Assembly: GCF_020857975.1 (NCBI RefSeq)
Contig: NZ_JACWUO010000013.1
Span: 1-64,000, forward strand
Length of the DNA: 64,000 bases
DNA from: Stenotrophomonas rhizophila
GTDB taxonomy: Bacteria; Pseudomonadota; Gammaproteobacteria; Xanthomonadales; Xanthomonadaceae
Direction of reading: 5' to 3'
How positions within the stretch are numbered: position 1 is the first letter of the stretch; each line of letters begins with the position of its first letter. Shown piece by piece: positions 27,109 to 39,700 of this stretch. The translations under genes and the position numbers were made by a program. A model generated the notes under the pieces. It was not told the DNA's origin. It did not search any database and saw nothing but the letters and a program-made list of their open reading frames with translations.

Positions 27109-27597
27109 TCACAGCCGGGTAAAGCTCCACGACTGCATCGCCCCGTCGCAGTAAGGCATCACCCCGTGGAACGGGCGCGGGTCCTGGTCGAACACCAGCG
27201 GCAGGAACTGTCGGTCGCCCTCCCACAACGGCAGCGCCTCCAGCTTGTCCACGTCCACCCACTCCAGGGTGCCTTCCGGGTTGGCGCCCAGCGGGGTGCC
27301 GGTGTAGCTGTCGATCACGAACACGAAACCGAACCAGTCCTCGCCGTGCTTGCCAAAGCCCGGCCAGCTGATGGTGCCGCGCATGCGCATGGTGCCGCAC
27401 TCGATCCCGGCCTCCTCGCGGATTTCCCGGCGCATGCCGGCGGCCACGTCCTCGTCGCGCTCGACCTTGCCGCCCAGCCCGTTGTACTTGCCCAGGTGGT
27501 GGTCACCGGGCCGCGCGTTGCGGTGGATCATCAATGCTTGCTTGCCGTCCGGCGACAGCACATAGCCAAGGGTGGCCACGATCGGGGTATAGGGCAT
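27109..27597 (-). CDS. Nudix hydrolase (MutT/MTH1-like)
   Basis: 162 residues. The Nudix box is complete: GGKVERDED, then REIREEAGIE. The start YTPIVATLGYVLSPDGKQAL and the stretch LGKYNGLGGKVE resemble 8-oxo-dGTP diphosphatases of the MTH1 kind, so oxidised nucleotide sanitising is likely, though other nucleoside diphosphate derivatives are possible. The ATG at 27597 is preferred over an upstream TTG. It is followed on the same strand by nothing close; DUF1249 lies upstream. Confidence 0.85.
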   Translation of the reverse strand: MPYTPIVATLGYVLSPDGKQALMIHRNARPGDHHLGKYNGLGGKVERDEDVAAGMRREIREEAGIECGTMRMRGTISWPGFGKHGEDWFGFVFVIDSYTGTPLGANPEGTLEWVDVDKLEALPLWEGDRQFLPLVFDQDPRPFHGVMPYCDGAMQSWSFTRL

Positions 27598-27663
27598 GAC
27601 GCACAGGCTCACGGGACTCAAACCGCGATTATGCGCGATCGCGCTGCGCCGATCCGCTCCGGG

Positions 27664-28176
27664 TCAGCTGGCCACGCTGGTGCGGCGGTTGTCTGCCGGG
27701 GCCGGCAGCGCATCGCCATCGCGGCGCAGGGTGGCCACCCCATGGCCACCCTCGGCCAGGTATTCCAGCCATTTGCCCAGGAAGGTGTTCATCCGCATGC
27801 GGTGGCTGATCAGCTCGGCCGGCGGCGGGTACATGCCCACCACGTCCTGCCAGCGCCGGCCCACATAGCAGTGGGTGGTCTCGGCCTGGCGCGCGTCGCG
27901 GTACAGCCGCACGTACGCCGACGGGTCCGGCTGCCCGGTGACCGGGTCGGCGAAGTCGTAGGTCAGGCGCAGCTCCACCGTGTAGCGGTGGCAGTGCAGC
28001 ACGTCCAGGCGCACGTCCAGCCCGTCGCCGATCGAGGACACATAGCTGCCGGGCACCAGTTCGGCCGGCGCGAACAGGCGCACCAGGTGCTGGTAGTTTT
28101 CCGCGTACAGCCCCATCAGCCAGCTCAGGCGGCTTAGCCGGGGGATGCGTTCGATGCGGGGGGTGGCCGGGGACAT
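27664..28176 (-). CDS. DUF1249 family protein (YqiB-like)
   Basis: 170 residues, soluble. The region ENYQHLVRLFAPAELVPGSY and the end FLGKWLEYLAEGGHGVA are typical of DUF1249, whose function is unknown. In E. coli the family member yqiB sits beside a Nudix gene (nudF); here too a Nudix gene is the next one downstream, 66 bases away. That repeated pairing suggests a link to nucleotide-derivative metabolism but does not prove it. Confidence 0.8.
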   Translation of the reverse strand: MSPATPRIERIPRLSRLSWLMGLYAENYQHLVRLFAPAELVPGSYVSSIGDGLDVRLDVLHCHRYTVELRLTYDFADPVTGQPDPSAYVRLYRDARQAETTHCYVGRRWQDVVGMYPPPAELISHRMRMNTFLGKWLEYLAEGGHGVATLRRDGDALPAPADNRRTSVAS

Positions 28177-28249
28177 GGTTCGATCCTACACGTTGATCCT
28201 CCAACGTGGGGGCGGCCGGGCTCCGGACAACGGGGCCGGCGCATCGCCT

Positions 28250-28361
28250 GTATCGACCAACGGTCGATACCCACCCATCGGCCACGACCATTGGTCGTGG
28301 CGCTCACGTATCGACCAACGGTCGATACCTACCCCGGTAGGCCACGACCGTTGGTCGTGGC
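28250..28361. repeat. Four REP palindromes as two head-to-head dimers
   Basis: Element a (28250-28274, reverse) ends CCAC. Element b (28281-28301, forward) lacks a good head. Element c (28308-28332, reverse) ends CTAC. Element d (28337-28361, forward) starts GTAG. Each stem is nine bases on a three-base loop (GTATCGACC or GCCACGACC). Dimer c-d is intact with heads facing across four bases; dimer a-b is degenerate. They fill the space between DUF1249 and ppsR. Confidence 0.85.
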
Positions 28362-28368
28362 GCGCAGG

Positions 28369-29190
28369 TCAATACAATTCGCGCTGCAGCCCCAGCGTGG
28401 TCAGCACCTTGCTGGAAATCTCCTCGATGGAGGTATGGGTGGTGCTCAGGGTCGGGATGCGCTCCATCCGGAACATGGTCTCGGCCGCGGCCACTTCGCG
28501 CTTGCAGGTCTCCAGGTTGGCATAGCGCGAATTCGGCCGGCGCTCCTGGCGGATCTGCTGCAGCCGGTCCGGGTCGATGGTCAGCCCGAACAGCTTCTTG
28601 CGGTAGGGACGCAGCCGGGGCGGCAGGCGGTCCTGCTCCAAGTCCTCGTCGGTCAGCGGGTAATTGGCCGCGCGCACCCCGTAATGCAGGGCCAGGTAGA
28701 TGCAGGTGGGGGTCTTGCCGGCCCGCGACACCGCCACCAGGATCACATCGGCGTCGTCGTAGTTGATCGCGATGCCGTCGTCGTGGGTCAGCGCGAAGTT
28801 CATCGCGTTGATCCGCCTATGGTAGGTCTCGAAGTCGACCATGCCGTGCGCCTGGCCCACCCGGGAGTGCCGGTTGACCTCCAGCTCGCGCTCCAGCGGC
28901 TCGATGAAGGGGGCGAACACGTCCAGCATCAGCCCGCCGCTCTCGGCCAGGATCACGCTCAGCCCGCTGTCCACGCAGGAACTGACCACGATCGGGCGCA
29001 CCTGGTAGCGTTCCCCGGCCGCGCGGATCCGTTCACAGGCTTCACGGGCCTTTTCCGGGTCGTCGATGAACGACATCCGGTCGGTAATGAAGCTGAACCC
29101 GGAGAACTGGGTCAGCAGGCTATGCCCAATGGTTTCAGCGGTGATACCGGTTCCATCGGACACGTAGAACACTGGACGGATCGTCGACAT
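28369..29190 (-). CDS. ppsR: PEP synthase regulatory protein (kinase/pyrophosphorylase, DUF299)
   Basis: 273 residues. It opens with [18 protein letters not shown] and has the nucleotide-binding stretch [16 protein letters not shown] typical of the DUF299 family. It inactivates PEP synthase by ADP-dependent phosphorylation of a Thr next to the catalytic His and reverses it with phosphate. It is divergent from ppsA, its substrate, with 143 bases between them that must contain both promoters. Confidence 0.95.
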   Translation of the reverse strand: MSTIRPVFYVSDGTGITAETIGHSLLTQFSGFSFITDRMSFIDDPEKAREACERIRAAGERYQVRPIVVSSCVDSGLSVILAESGGLMLDVFAPFIEPLERELEVNRHSRVGQAHGMVDFETYHRRINAMNFALTHDDGIAINYDDADVILVAVSRAGKTPTCIYLALHYGVRAANYPLTDEDLEQDRLPPRLRPYRKKLFGLTIDPDRLQQIRQERRPNSRYANLETCKREVAAAETMFRMERIPTLSTTHTSIEEISSKVLTTLGLQRELY

Positions 29191-29333
29191 ACGGCTTTTA
29201 CCCCCTACGCAGCTTAAAAGGGCCGTCGATACAAGCTTGTGCCGATGGCAGTGTGCCCGGCATCATATCGGCTTCTTCCTACGGACGTGGCCATACAGCC
29301 CGCCTCGGGCGATGGCCAAACGGAGCATCGCGC

Positions 29334-31712
<2,379 letters not shown>

Positions 31713-31734
31713 TCCTTCCGGCATTGCAATGAAG

Positions 31735-31767
31735 AACAAAACCCCGCGCAGGCGGGGTTTTGTTTTT
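31735..31767 (+). terminator. Terminator of ppsA
   Basis: 13-bp stem (31735-31747 with 31752-31764) on a GCAG loop, ending in a T-rich run. The A-rich arm on the other side lets it also serve the leftward OYE gene. Confidence 0.9.
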
Positions 31768-31770
31768 GGC

Positions 31771-31793
31771 TGCCACGCATGGCGTGGCACTAC
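31771..31793 (-). repeat. GTAG-headed REP palindrome, reverse orientation
   Basis: Read on the minus strand: GTAG then TGCCACGC-CAT-GCGTGGCA. It sits directly behind the ppsA terminator, like the REPs behind the tRNA terminators. Confidence 0.75.
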
Positions 31794-31796
31794 CGC

Positions 31797-32918
31797 TCAG
31801 GCGTCGGTGGTTTGGGCAGCCTCGGCCACCGGGTAATCGGTGAACCCCTCGGCCCCGCCACCGAAGAACGTCGCCTTGTCCGGCGCGTTCAAGGCCAACC
31901 CCTGGCGCAACCGCTGCGGCAGGTCCGGGTTGGCGATGAACGGCCGGCCGAAGGCGATCAGGTCGGCCCAGCCCTTGGCCAGGGCCTCCTCGGCGCGCTC
32001 CACGGTGTACTTGCCGGCGTAGATCAAGGTACCGCGGTAGAGCATGCGCAAGGCCTCCTTGAACGCCACCGGCATCACCGGTGCGTCTTCCCAGTCGGCC
32101 TCGGCGATGTGCAGGTAGCCCACGCCCAGTCCATCCAGCAGGTGCGCTGCGGCCAGATAGGTCGCCTGCGGGGTGTCATCCACTGCGCCCTGCAGCGTGG
32201 TCAGCGGCGCCAGCCGCACCCCGACCCGGTCGGCGCCGATCTCGGCCGCCACCGCTTCCACAACTTCACGCAGGAAACGCAGCCGGTTCTGCAGCGAACC
32301 ACCGTAGCCATCGGTGCGCTGGTTGGCCTGCGAATCGATGAATTGGTTGATCAGGTAGCCATTGGCGCCATGCAGCTCGATCCCATCGAAGCCGGCCTGC
32401 AGCGCATTGCGCGCGGCCTGCGCGTAATCGCGCACGATGCCGGGAATTTCCTCGATCGCCAGCGCTCGCGGCAGCGAATGCTGCACCATTTCGCCCACCC
32501 CGCCCAGCGGGCCCCTGCCCTGCGGGTCGACGAATACCTTGACGCCCTGCGCCTGCAGCGCCGAGGACGACACCGGCGCGCCGCCACCGGGCTGCAGCGC
32601 GGTATGCGACACCCGGCCCACGTGCCACAGCTGGGCCACGATGCGACCGCCGGCGGCGTGCACCGCGTCGGTCACCCCAAGCCAGCCGGCCACCTGCGCC
32701 GCATCGTGGATGCCCGGTGTCCAGGCATAGCCCTGGCCCTGCTGGCTGATCTGGGTGCCTTCACTGACGATCAGGCCGGCCGAGGCACGCTCGGCGTAGT
32801 ACCGAGCCATCAGCGGCGTGGCCACATTGCCATCGGCCGCGCGCGAGCGGGTCATCGGCGGCATCACGATACGGTTGGGCAGCGTCAGCGCGCCCATGCG
32901 GTAGGGGGAGAAAAGCAT
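31797..32918 (-). CDS. Old-yellow-enzyme family flavin oxidoreductase (NemA-like)
   Basis: 373 residues. FMN-binding beta barrel with the family marks NRIVMPPMTRSRA, LWHVGRVSH, the His-Asn substrate pair in ELHGANGYLINQF, and the phosphate-binding GRPFIANPDL. It reduces activated alkenes, nitro compounds or nitrate esters with NAD(P)H; the natural substrate is unknown. The start at 32918 is set by AAGGA five bases upstream. No regulator (NemR) is adjacent. Confidence 0.9.
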   Translation of the reverse strand: MLFSPYRMGALTLPNRIVMPPMTRSRAADGNVATPLMARYYAERASAGLIVSEGTQISQQGQGYAWTPGIHDAAQVAGWLGVTDAVHAAGGRIVAQLWHVGRVSHTALQPGGGAPVSSSALQAQGVKVFVDPQGRGPLGGVGEMVQHSLPRALAIEEIPGIVRDYAQAARNALQAGFDGIELHGANGYLINQFIDSQANQRTDGYGGSLQNRLRFLREVVEAVAAEIGADRVGVRLAPLTTLQGAVDDTPQATYLAAAHLLDGLGVGYLHIAEADWEDAPVMPVAFKEALRMLYRGTLIYAGKYTVERAEEALAKGWADLIAFGRPFIANPDLPQRLRQGLALNAPDKATFFGGGAEGFTDYPVAEAAQTTDA

Positions 32919-33049
32919 GACCATCCTTCAACGGGAAGCCCGCAGCAGCGGGGACACCGGCAAGGATGGAGACGCCTGGCCGCGTCCAACAGGGGCCGCC
33001 AGGCAAAACAGTTGTGCCGTGGGCGCAACGATGGCGCCCGGCCCCTGCC

Positions 33050-33919
33050 TCAGCGGCCCTCGCCGGCCAGCTGCTGGTAGGCGGCACGCACCGTTTCATA
33101 GCCGTAGCGACGCTCCAGCCGGCGCACGATGAAATGCCCGCGCGCCATGTCCTGGTAGTAATCGGTGAACATCGTATTGAGCGTGGCCCCGGTAACCGCG
33201 CCGATGATCGGCACCGCCTGCGCGGCGAACTTCTCGGTAACCACCACGCCAAAGCGCGCGGCCACCTTCTCCACGATCTTGGCCAGCCACTTGCCGGCCT
33301 CCTTCGGGGTCAACCCGATCATCACCCCGCCGCCGCCGGCCGCGCGCCCGGCCAGCTCGGCCGACAGGTGGCGCATCACCTCGGCGGTGAAACCGCGGGT
33401 GATGTAGTAGCCGGTCTCGCTGGCATCGTCCTGCCCGGAATTGCCGCCCAGCGCGAACACTTCCAGGCAGGCATGGCGGGTGGCCATCTGGCTCAGGTCG
33501 AAGCCCTCGCTGCGCGCCACATCGGCCACCGCGCGCATCATGATCGTGGTCGACAGCGGCAACTCGATGAACAGCGCGGTGAACCCGAACGCCCCGCCGA
33601 CCGCGCCGGAGGTGGCCGCGGCCAGTTTGTGCCAGCGCGTGGAGGCGGCCTTGCCCGGCGTGTTGTCCATGCTCCACAGCGCGGCCTGGGCCGATTTGAA
33701 CAGCGCCGCTTCGACCGCGCCGTGGATCCGTCGGGAGACCGACTGCGGCAGCTTCTTCACCGCAAACTCCAGCGGCGAGCCGATCAGGTTGGCCATCTTG
33801 GCGGTCAACGTCGGCGCCTCCAGCAGCGCCACGGCGCGCTGCAGGTCGGCCCAGTCCGGCGAGGCGGGCAGCAGTTCGGTGTCCAGCGGAGGAGGCGTGC
33901 TGCGGGAGATGGCGTTCAT
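33050..33919 (-). CDS. EcsC-family protein
   Basis: 289 residues. The region SGAVGGAFGFTALFIELPLS with nearby ATSGA and later IGAVTGATLNTMFTDYYQDMA match the EcsC family, named after a protein of Bacillus. In proteobacteria its function is unknown. Glycine-rich hydrophobic segments near residues 110-140 and 230-255 may associate with membranes. Start at 33919; the longer frame upstream reads as non-coding. Confidence 0.82.
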   Translation of the reverse strand: MNAISRSTPPPLDTELLPASPDWADLQRAVALLEAPTLTAKMANLIGSPLEFAVKKLPQSVSRRIHGAVEAALFKSAQAALWSMDNTPGKAASTRWHKLAAATSGAVGGAFGFTALFIELPLSTTIMMRAVADVARSEGFDLSQMATRHACLEVFALGGNSGQDDASETGYYITRGFTAEVMRHLSAELAGRAAGGGGVMIGLTPKEAGKWLAKIVEKVAARFGVVVTEKFAAQAVPIIGAVTGATLNTMFTDYYQDMARGHFIVRRLERRYGYETVRAAYQQLAGEGR

Positions 33920-34027
33920 CGGCCGATCATAGCGCCGGTTGCTTGAACACCATGTGCGTGCGGCTTCGCCCGGCACCCTCCCTTCCCGGCAGGCCACCAC
34001 CGTGGGCGGCGCCCCGGCACCCCCGTA

Positions 34028-34597
34028 TCAGGCCGGCAGGCCCGACAGCGCACCCATGAACCGGCGGTAATGGCGCAGCTCGGCGATCGAATCGTGCACA
34101 TCGCTCAGCGCGGTATGGCTGGCGGTCTTGCCCACCCCGGCGGCCACGGCCGGGGCCCAGCGCTTGGCCAGTTCCTTGACCGTGGATACGTCCAGGTTGC
34201 GGTAGTGGAAGTACTTCTCCAGCCGCGGCATCTCGCGGTGCAGGAAGCGCCGGTCCTGGCAGATCGAATTGCCGCACATCGGCGAGGCGCCGGCCTTGAT
34301 CCACTGCGCCAGGAAGGCCACCGTCTGCGCCTCGGCCTGGCCGGTGGTCACCGTGCTCTCCACCACCCGCTGCCACAGCCCGGAACGACGGTGCTGGTTG
34401 CGGTTCCACTCGTCCATCGCCTCCAGCCGCGCCAGCGGATGGCCGATGGCGATCTCCGGGCCTTCGGCCAGCACGTTCAACTGCGCATCGGTGACCACCG
34501 TGGCGATCTCGATGATGGCATCGTTGTCGGTATCCAGACCGGTCATTTCCAGGTCGATCCAGATCAGTCGTTCGCCTTCCGCGCCGTTGTCGGCCAT
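34028..34597 (-). CDS. orn: Oligoribonuclease
   Basis: 189 residues. DEDDh 3'-5' exonuclease: the first acidic pair in [11 protein letters not shown], the second Asp in [12 protein letters not shown], and the His/Asp in [11 protein letters not shown]. It degrades 2-5-mer RNAs and pGpG, so it also ends cyclic-di-GMP breakdown. An in-frame extension of over 100 codons upstream is not supported. Confidence 0.96.
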   Translation of the reverse strand: MADNGAEGERLIWIDLEMTGLDTDNDAIIEIATVVTDAQLNVLAEGPEIAIGHPLARLEAMDEWNRNQHRRSGLWQRVVESTVTTGQAEAQTVAFLAQWIKAGASPMCGNSICQDRRFLHREMPRLEKYFHYRNLDVSTVKELAKRWAPAVAAGVGKTASHTALSDVHDSIAELRHYRRFMGALSGLPA

Positions 34598-34695
34598 GTC
34601 TACGCCTTGTGCAAGGGCCGCCGCCGCAGCGCCGGCCGTGTGTGGAATGGCCGCCATGATACCGTCATCGCGTCGTCGTCCCGTCGCGCCGGCGG

Positions 34696-35220
34696 CTATT
34701 CCAGCAGCAGCGGCGGCTTGCCGCGCTTGGCGCGGAAATAATTGCTCAGACGCGTACTGGCTTCCTTGGCCAGCACCCCGCCATGGATCTCCACCCGGTG
34801 ATTGTGGCGGGCATCGCCGAGCAGGTCGAACACACTGCCGCAGGCGCCGGTCTTGGGGTCGCTGGCCGCATACACCAGCCGCGCCACGCGCGCATGCACG
34901 ATCGCCATGGCGCACATCGCGCACGGCTCCAGGGTCACATACAACGTACTGCCCACCAGCCGGTGGTTGGCCAACGCCCGCCCGGCCTGGCGCATCGCCA
35001 CGATCTCGGCATGCGCGCTGGGATCGTGGTCGGCGATGTTGAGGTTCCAGCCCTCGCCCAGCACCTCGCCATCGGCCCCCACCAGCACCGCGCCCACCGG
35101 TATTTCGTTGAACTCGCGCTCGGCGCGCGCGGCCAGCGCCAGCGCCTGGCGCATCCAGTGCTCGTCCTGGCCGTGCACCGGCACGCCCAGCGGCGGCGGC
35201 GCGGGCAGGCGCTCAACCAT
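34696..35220 (-). CDS. tadA: tRNA-specific adenosine deaminase
   Basis: 174 residues. Zinc site HAEIVAM and PCAMC with the proton-shuttle Glu, preceded by [11 protein letters not shown], fits TadA, which makes inosine at position 34 of tRNA-Arg. The first 20 residues are an extra Pro-rich lead. The start at 35220 overlaps the mntR end by eight bases, indicating translational coupling. Guanine deaminase is an unlikely alternative. Confidence 0.92.
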   Translation of the reverse strand: MVERLPAPPPLGVPVHGQDEHWMRQALALAARAEREFNEIPVGAVLVGADGEVLGEGWNLNIADHDPSAHAEIVAMRQAGRALANHRLVGSTLYVTLEPCAMCAMAIVHARVARLVYAASDPKTGACGSVFDLLGDARHNHRVEIHGGVLAKEASTRLSNYFRAKRGKPPLLLE

Positions 35221-35668
35221 GGCCGTCGGCCTTGCGCACGAACGCCTCGAACGCGGCCAGGGTGGCCTGGCTGACATGGTGCTCGATGCCTTCGGCATCG
35301 CGGCGCGCCGAATCGGCATCCACCCCCAGTGCCAGCAGGAAACGCTCCACGGTCTGGTGGCGGGCGCGCATCTCCACCGCCAGCTGTTCGCCGGCCGGGG
35401 TCAGAAACACCCCGCGATACGGCCGCTGCACCGCCCAGCCTTCCTTGACCAGGCGCTTGAGCGCCTTGGCCACCGTCGGCTGCGCCACCCCCAGCCGGGT
35501 GGCGATATCCACCTGGCGGGCCTCGCGGCCATCGGCGATCAGGTCGGCGATCAGCTCCACGTAATCTTCCACCAGCTCCGAGCGGCGCGCCTCGCGCACC
35601 TGCACGAAGCCCTCGACATGCACCTGGGCATCGATCAGCGCGGACGGGGGTTTGCGGGAAGACGGCAT
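35213..35668 (-). CDS. mntR: Manganese-responsive repressor MntR (DtxR family)
   Basis: 151 residues. Winged helix ([20 protein letters not shown], then GVFLTPAG) followed by the dimerisation domain with metal ligands in [15 protein letters not shown] and EGIEHHVS. No SH3-like domain, as usual for MntR. The ATG at 35668 has GGAG five bases upstream. It normally represses the Mn importer mntH, not seen here. Coupled to tadA downstream. Confidence 0.9.
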   Translation of the reverse strand: MPSSRKPPSALIDAQVHVEGFVQVREARRSELVEDYVELIADLIADGREARQVDIATRLGVAQPTVAKALKRLVKEGWAVQRPYRGVFLTPAGEQLAVEMRARHQTVERFLLALGVDADSARRDAEGIEHHVSQATLAAFEAFVRKADGHG

Positions 35669-36117
35669 CGGCACTCCAACGGGCCGCCGCGGGCGGAAGG
35701 CGCCCCCGGCAAGGGCCGCAGTTTAACGCAGTGGCGGCAGGGGCCCGACAAAGGCAGCCGATGGCACCCGCCGGCCGCCACGCCCATGGGCCTGCCCACC
35801 ATGTGACAGGGGCCAGCGGCACCAGAAACGACAGCGGTTGCTGCGCGCGCCGGCAAAGCGGCGCAGCAATGCCATCGCCATGCTCAATTTTTCATTGAGC
35901 AAACAGTGATCCCTTCTATCAGCAAAGCCCAGCATTTGTAGGGATGTTCTGCTTTTTCTCCCGACTTTTGACCCAACATCCATCTCTGCGAGCTGCGTCA
36001 CGGAACGTTCGGTGTTTGAGGCGTTGCCTGCGCCCACGGTGCTGCCCTCGGGCACATCGCCGCGGGCATCGGCCCGCACCGGCCGCCCGGCGTTCCGGGC
36101 CAGAGGAGCAACTGCAG
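35669..36117. other. Intergenic region, about 450 bases
   Basis: It lies between mntR (leftward) and the PraB-like gene (rightward), so it holds both promoters. A perfect 8-bp inverted repeat with a T-rich loop, TGCTCAAT-TTTTC-ATTGAGCA (35881-35901), sits in an AT-rich patch and may be an operator. TTGAGC and TATCAG follow with 16 bases between them as a possible promoter. Confidence 0.45.
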
Positions 36118-36612
36118 ATGAAACCACGGAAACTGTTCAAGCCTTCCATGCTGGCCGGCCTGCTGCTGGGCGCGGCCGCCGTGATCGCCACCACCGCACA
36201 CGCCGCGTCGATGACCCCGTTCAACTCGCCCTTCATCGCCAGCGGGCCGACGGATCTGCAAGCCGGCCCCTACGGTGGCCCGTGTACGTCCACGTTCTAC
36301 GGCGCCATTGATGGCGCAGGCAATGCCACCATCGATGGTCCGATGTCCGAGTTTGTCGGCTCGGACCTCATCTGCACTCTCATCCAGGGCGTGGGCCAAT
36401 GGACCCTGGTACCGACCTCACCCAACACGGCGGAAATCCGTGATGCGGAAGTGGCCGCCCCCGGGCTCATCAGTTGCTTTGGCACGGTGCCCGGCACGCT
36501 GGTGGATGGGGTCTTCACTTTCGACGCCGTGCTGGACTCGGACAAGGGAATCCCCTGCAAGGTCAGTGGCACGTTGAAGACCTCGCCCCCGGTTGGCATC
36601 CAGTGGCCGTGA
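36118..36612 (+). CDS. Secreted protein resembling PraB (alkane oxidation activator)
   Basis: 164 residues with a signal peptide ending AHA. The mature start, ASMTPFNSPFIASGPTDL, and two Cys pairs (PCTSTF and LICTLI; ISCFGT and IPCKVSG) resemble Pseudomonas PraA/PraB-type secreted proteins needed for growth on alkanes. This rests on remembered pattern, not alignment. GAGGAG precedes the ATG. The TonB-dependent receptor gene follows 131 bases downstream, so the two may work in uptake of a hydrophobic substrate. Confidence 0.6.
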   Translation: MKPRKLFKPSMLAGLLLGAAAVIATTAHAASMTPFNSPFIASGPTDLQAGPYGGPCTSTFYGAIDGAGNATIDGPMSEFVGSDLICTLIQGVGQWTLVPTSPNTAEIRDAEVAAPGLISCFGTVPGTLVDGVFTFDAVLDSDKGIPCKVSGTLKTSPPVGIQWP

Positions 36613-36653
36613 CGCGGTTGTAACCGCGACACACACGTTCCTGCATCTACCCG

Positions 36654-36681
36654 GCGGCGTCGTCGGCAACGACGACGCCGC
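36654..36681 (+). other. Hairpin between PraB-like and receptor genes
   Basis: Perfect 12-bp stem on a GCAA tetraloop, with no T tract. A second short palindrome (CGCGGTT/AACCGCG) directly follows the stop codon upstream. These may set the mRNA ratio of the two genes. Confidence 0.5.
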
Positions 36682-36749
36682 TGACCTGCCGCCCTGCCCC
36701 ACGCTCGGTCGATCACCCGCCACCGCATTCGACCACCCAGGAGATGCCG

Positions 36750-39700
36750 ATGCCGTTGACTACCCGTCGCCGCGTTGCGGCCCGCCATGGCCTGCTCGCC
36801 TTGGCCCTTGTCCCGGCGCTGGCCGCCCATGCCAAGGACACCCCGCAGGATGATCGCCATTTCGACGCCGCCGCCACAGAATCGTCGTCCGATCCCGCCG
36901 TTGCATCCGCACCGCCAAGTCGTCGCACCACCACCCTGGATTCGGTCAACGTCACCGCCCGGAAGCGAACGGAGCGTATCCAGGACGTGCCGATCGCGAT
37001 CTCGGTTTTCAGCGCACAGGCCCTGGACGACTTCAAGATCGACAGCGGTGGCGAGTTGCTGCGCGCCACCCCCAACGTCAACTTCTCCAAGAGCAACTTC
37101 GCCAGTTACAACTTCTCGATCCGCGGCATCGGCACCAAGGCTCTGTCGGTGGCCAGCGACCCGGCGGTAGCGATCAGCTTCAACGGCATGCCGCTGGTGC
37201 GCAACCGGCTGTTTGAACAGGAGTACTTCGACGTGCAGCGGGTAGAAGTGCTGCGTGGCCCGCAGGGCACCCTGTATGGCCGCAATGCGATCGGCGGTGT
37301 GGTCAACATGATCCCCAACCTGCCCAGCACCGACGGCTTCGAGGCCTACGTCAAGGCCGAGAACGGCAACTTCGACAGCCGTCGCGGCCAGGCCATGCTC
37401 AACCTGCCGCTGGGCGATAGCTTCGCCGTGCGCGTGGCCGGCGCCTTCACCCAGCGCGACGGTTTCGACTACAACACCCAGACCGAGCGCCGGGTCAATG
37501 GCCGCGACCTATGGTCCACTCGCACCTCGGCGCTGTGGACGCCCAACGAGAGGGTGACCGCCAGCCTGGTCTGGGAGCACTTCCAGGAAGACGATGACCG
37601 TTCGCGCACCGGAAAGCAGCTGTGCACGCGCGACCGTGGCCCCGCTTCGGTAGGCGGCCACGAGATCAAGGACGTGTGGACGCGCGACTTCCTCAGCCAG
37701 GGCTGCCTTCCCGGATCCCTGTATGGCGATGACGCGTTCGGCACGCCTAATGGCGGCAGCCTACCCCAGATGCTGGGCGTGGCTGCCATCGGCACCCCCA
37801 TCGGCTACCGCCCTGGCGGCCGCACCCTGGTCTGGGCAGTAGGGGGTCCTGGAATGGGCGCGCTCGACCCCTATGGCGACAGACAACAGTCCAGGAATCT
37901 CAGGGAGATCGCCACCGACTATGATCCCCGCTTCAAGGCCGGCAATGACGTGGTCCAACTCAACCTGGACGCCGACCTCAACCAGCACCTGACCTTTACC
38001 TCACAAACCGGATATTCCCGGGACAGCTACTGGTCCACCCAGGATTACAACCGCTATCCCTCCGACCCGATCTTCAACGACAGCGATGGCGTGGTCGATC
38101 GACAAGGCAACCCGGTGTACCCGATCACCCCCGGCGGCGTTTACACCGATCCGCAACTGGGGCCCTCCAAGGGCATGTTGTCGGCGGATCTGGTCGACGC
38201 CCGCAGCCGCCAATGGTCGCAGGAATTCCGGCTGCGCTCGCAGTTCGATGGCCGCTTCAATTTCAACGTGGGCGTCAACTACCTGGATTTCCAGATCGAC
38301 GAATCCTATTACGTTTTCAACAACCTCTATTCGATGCTGGCCGAACTCTTCTATAACCAAGGCTCAGGCATCGGCAAGCCGCCATTGGACTGCAAGCCGG
38401 GCTACGTCAAGCCGCTTCCCAACGGCCAACAACTCAGCTGCGTCTATATCGACCCCAACTCCATCGATTCGCTCGATGGCAATGGCCATAATTATTTCCG
38501 CAGCCGCAATGTCGCCAGCACGCGTTCATTGGGCATCTTCGGAGAAGGCTATTGGCAGTTGGCTGATACCCTGAAACTGACCACCGGCCTGCGCCATACC
38601 TGGGACCGCAAGACCACCACGCCGTATCCTACCCAGCTGCTGCTGGCCCCGGACGCCCGCGCCGGCGGCTTCGTCAACAGCGGCTACCCCGCCGGCGAGG
38701 ACATCGTGCAGAAGTGGGGGGAGACTACCGGTCGTGTCGTGCTGGACTGGACACCTGATGTCGGTTTTACCGACCACACCCTGCTCTACGCCTCGTATGC
38801 CCGCGGCTACAAGGCTGGTGGCACCAATTCGCCCCTGATTGACGGCGACCGCGACTACCTGACCTTCAATGATGCCGATCCGCGTTTCCGGCCAGAGTTC
38901 GTCAACGCCTTCGAACTGGGCACGAAAAACACGCTGGCCGGTGGACGCGTGCAGCTTGCCGCATCTGCGTTCTATTACGACTACAAGGACTATCAGGTTT
39001 CGCAGATCGTCGACCGCGCCACCCTCAACGAAAACTTCGATGCCACCCTGTACGGACTGGATCTGGAGGCAGCCTGGCAGGCCACCGAGCGACTGCGCCT
39101 GAACGCCAACCTCGGCTATCTCAAGACGCGTATCGCCAACGGAGAACAGTCCATCGACGTGCTGGACCGCACGCAGGGCAACGAGGATTGGCTGGTGGTG
39201 CGCCCATGGTTGCAGCAATCGTCAAACTGCATCGCGCCGGTCGAGGTAGTGGAGAAGTTGCTGGCCGCCATCGAAAACGGAAAAATCACCCATAACGTAT
39301 TGAACCAGCTGTGCAACAGCAAGAACGGCCTGTTCAGCGGCTGGCTGCTTCCCGGCCATCGCTATTCGGACATGCTTGGTTTTACCTACGACCCCAATAT
39401 CGACGCCCCCAACGGCGGCCGCGGCTTCATGGCCGACCTGGGCGGCAACGAACTCCCCAACGCCCCACGCATCACCTTCAATCTTGGCGCGCAGTACACC
39501 GTGCCGCTACGCGCCAACTGGGACCTGACCCTGCGTGGCGACTACTACCGCCAAGGCAAGAGCTACGCGCGGGTCTACAACACCGAGGTCGACAAGCTGC
39601 GCGCCTGGAACAACATCAACCTGTCCTTCACCCTGGAGAACCTCTCCAGCCAGGTGGCGATCCAGCTGTACGTCAAGAACCTGCTCGATGACGCCCCCAT

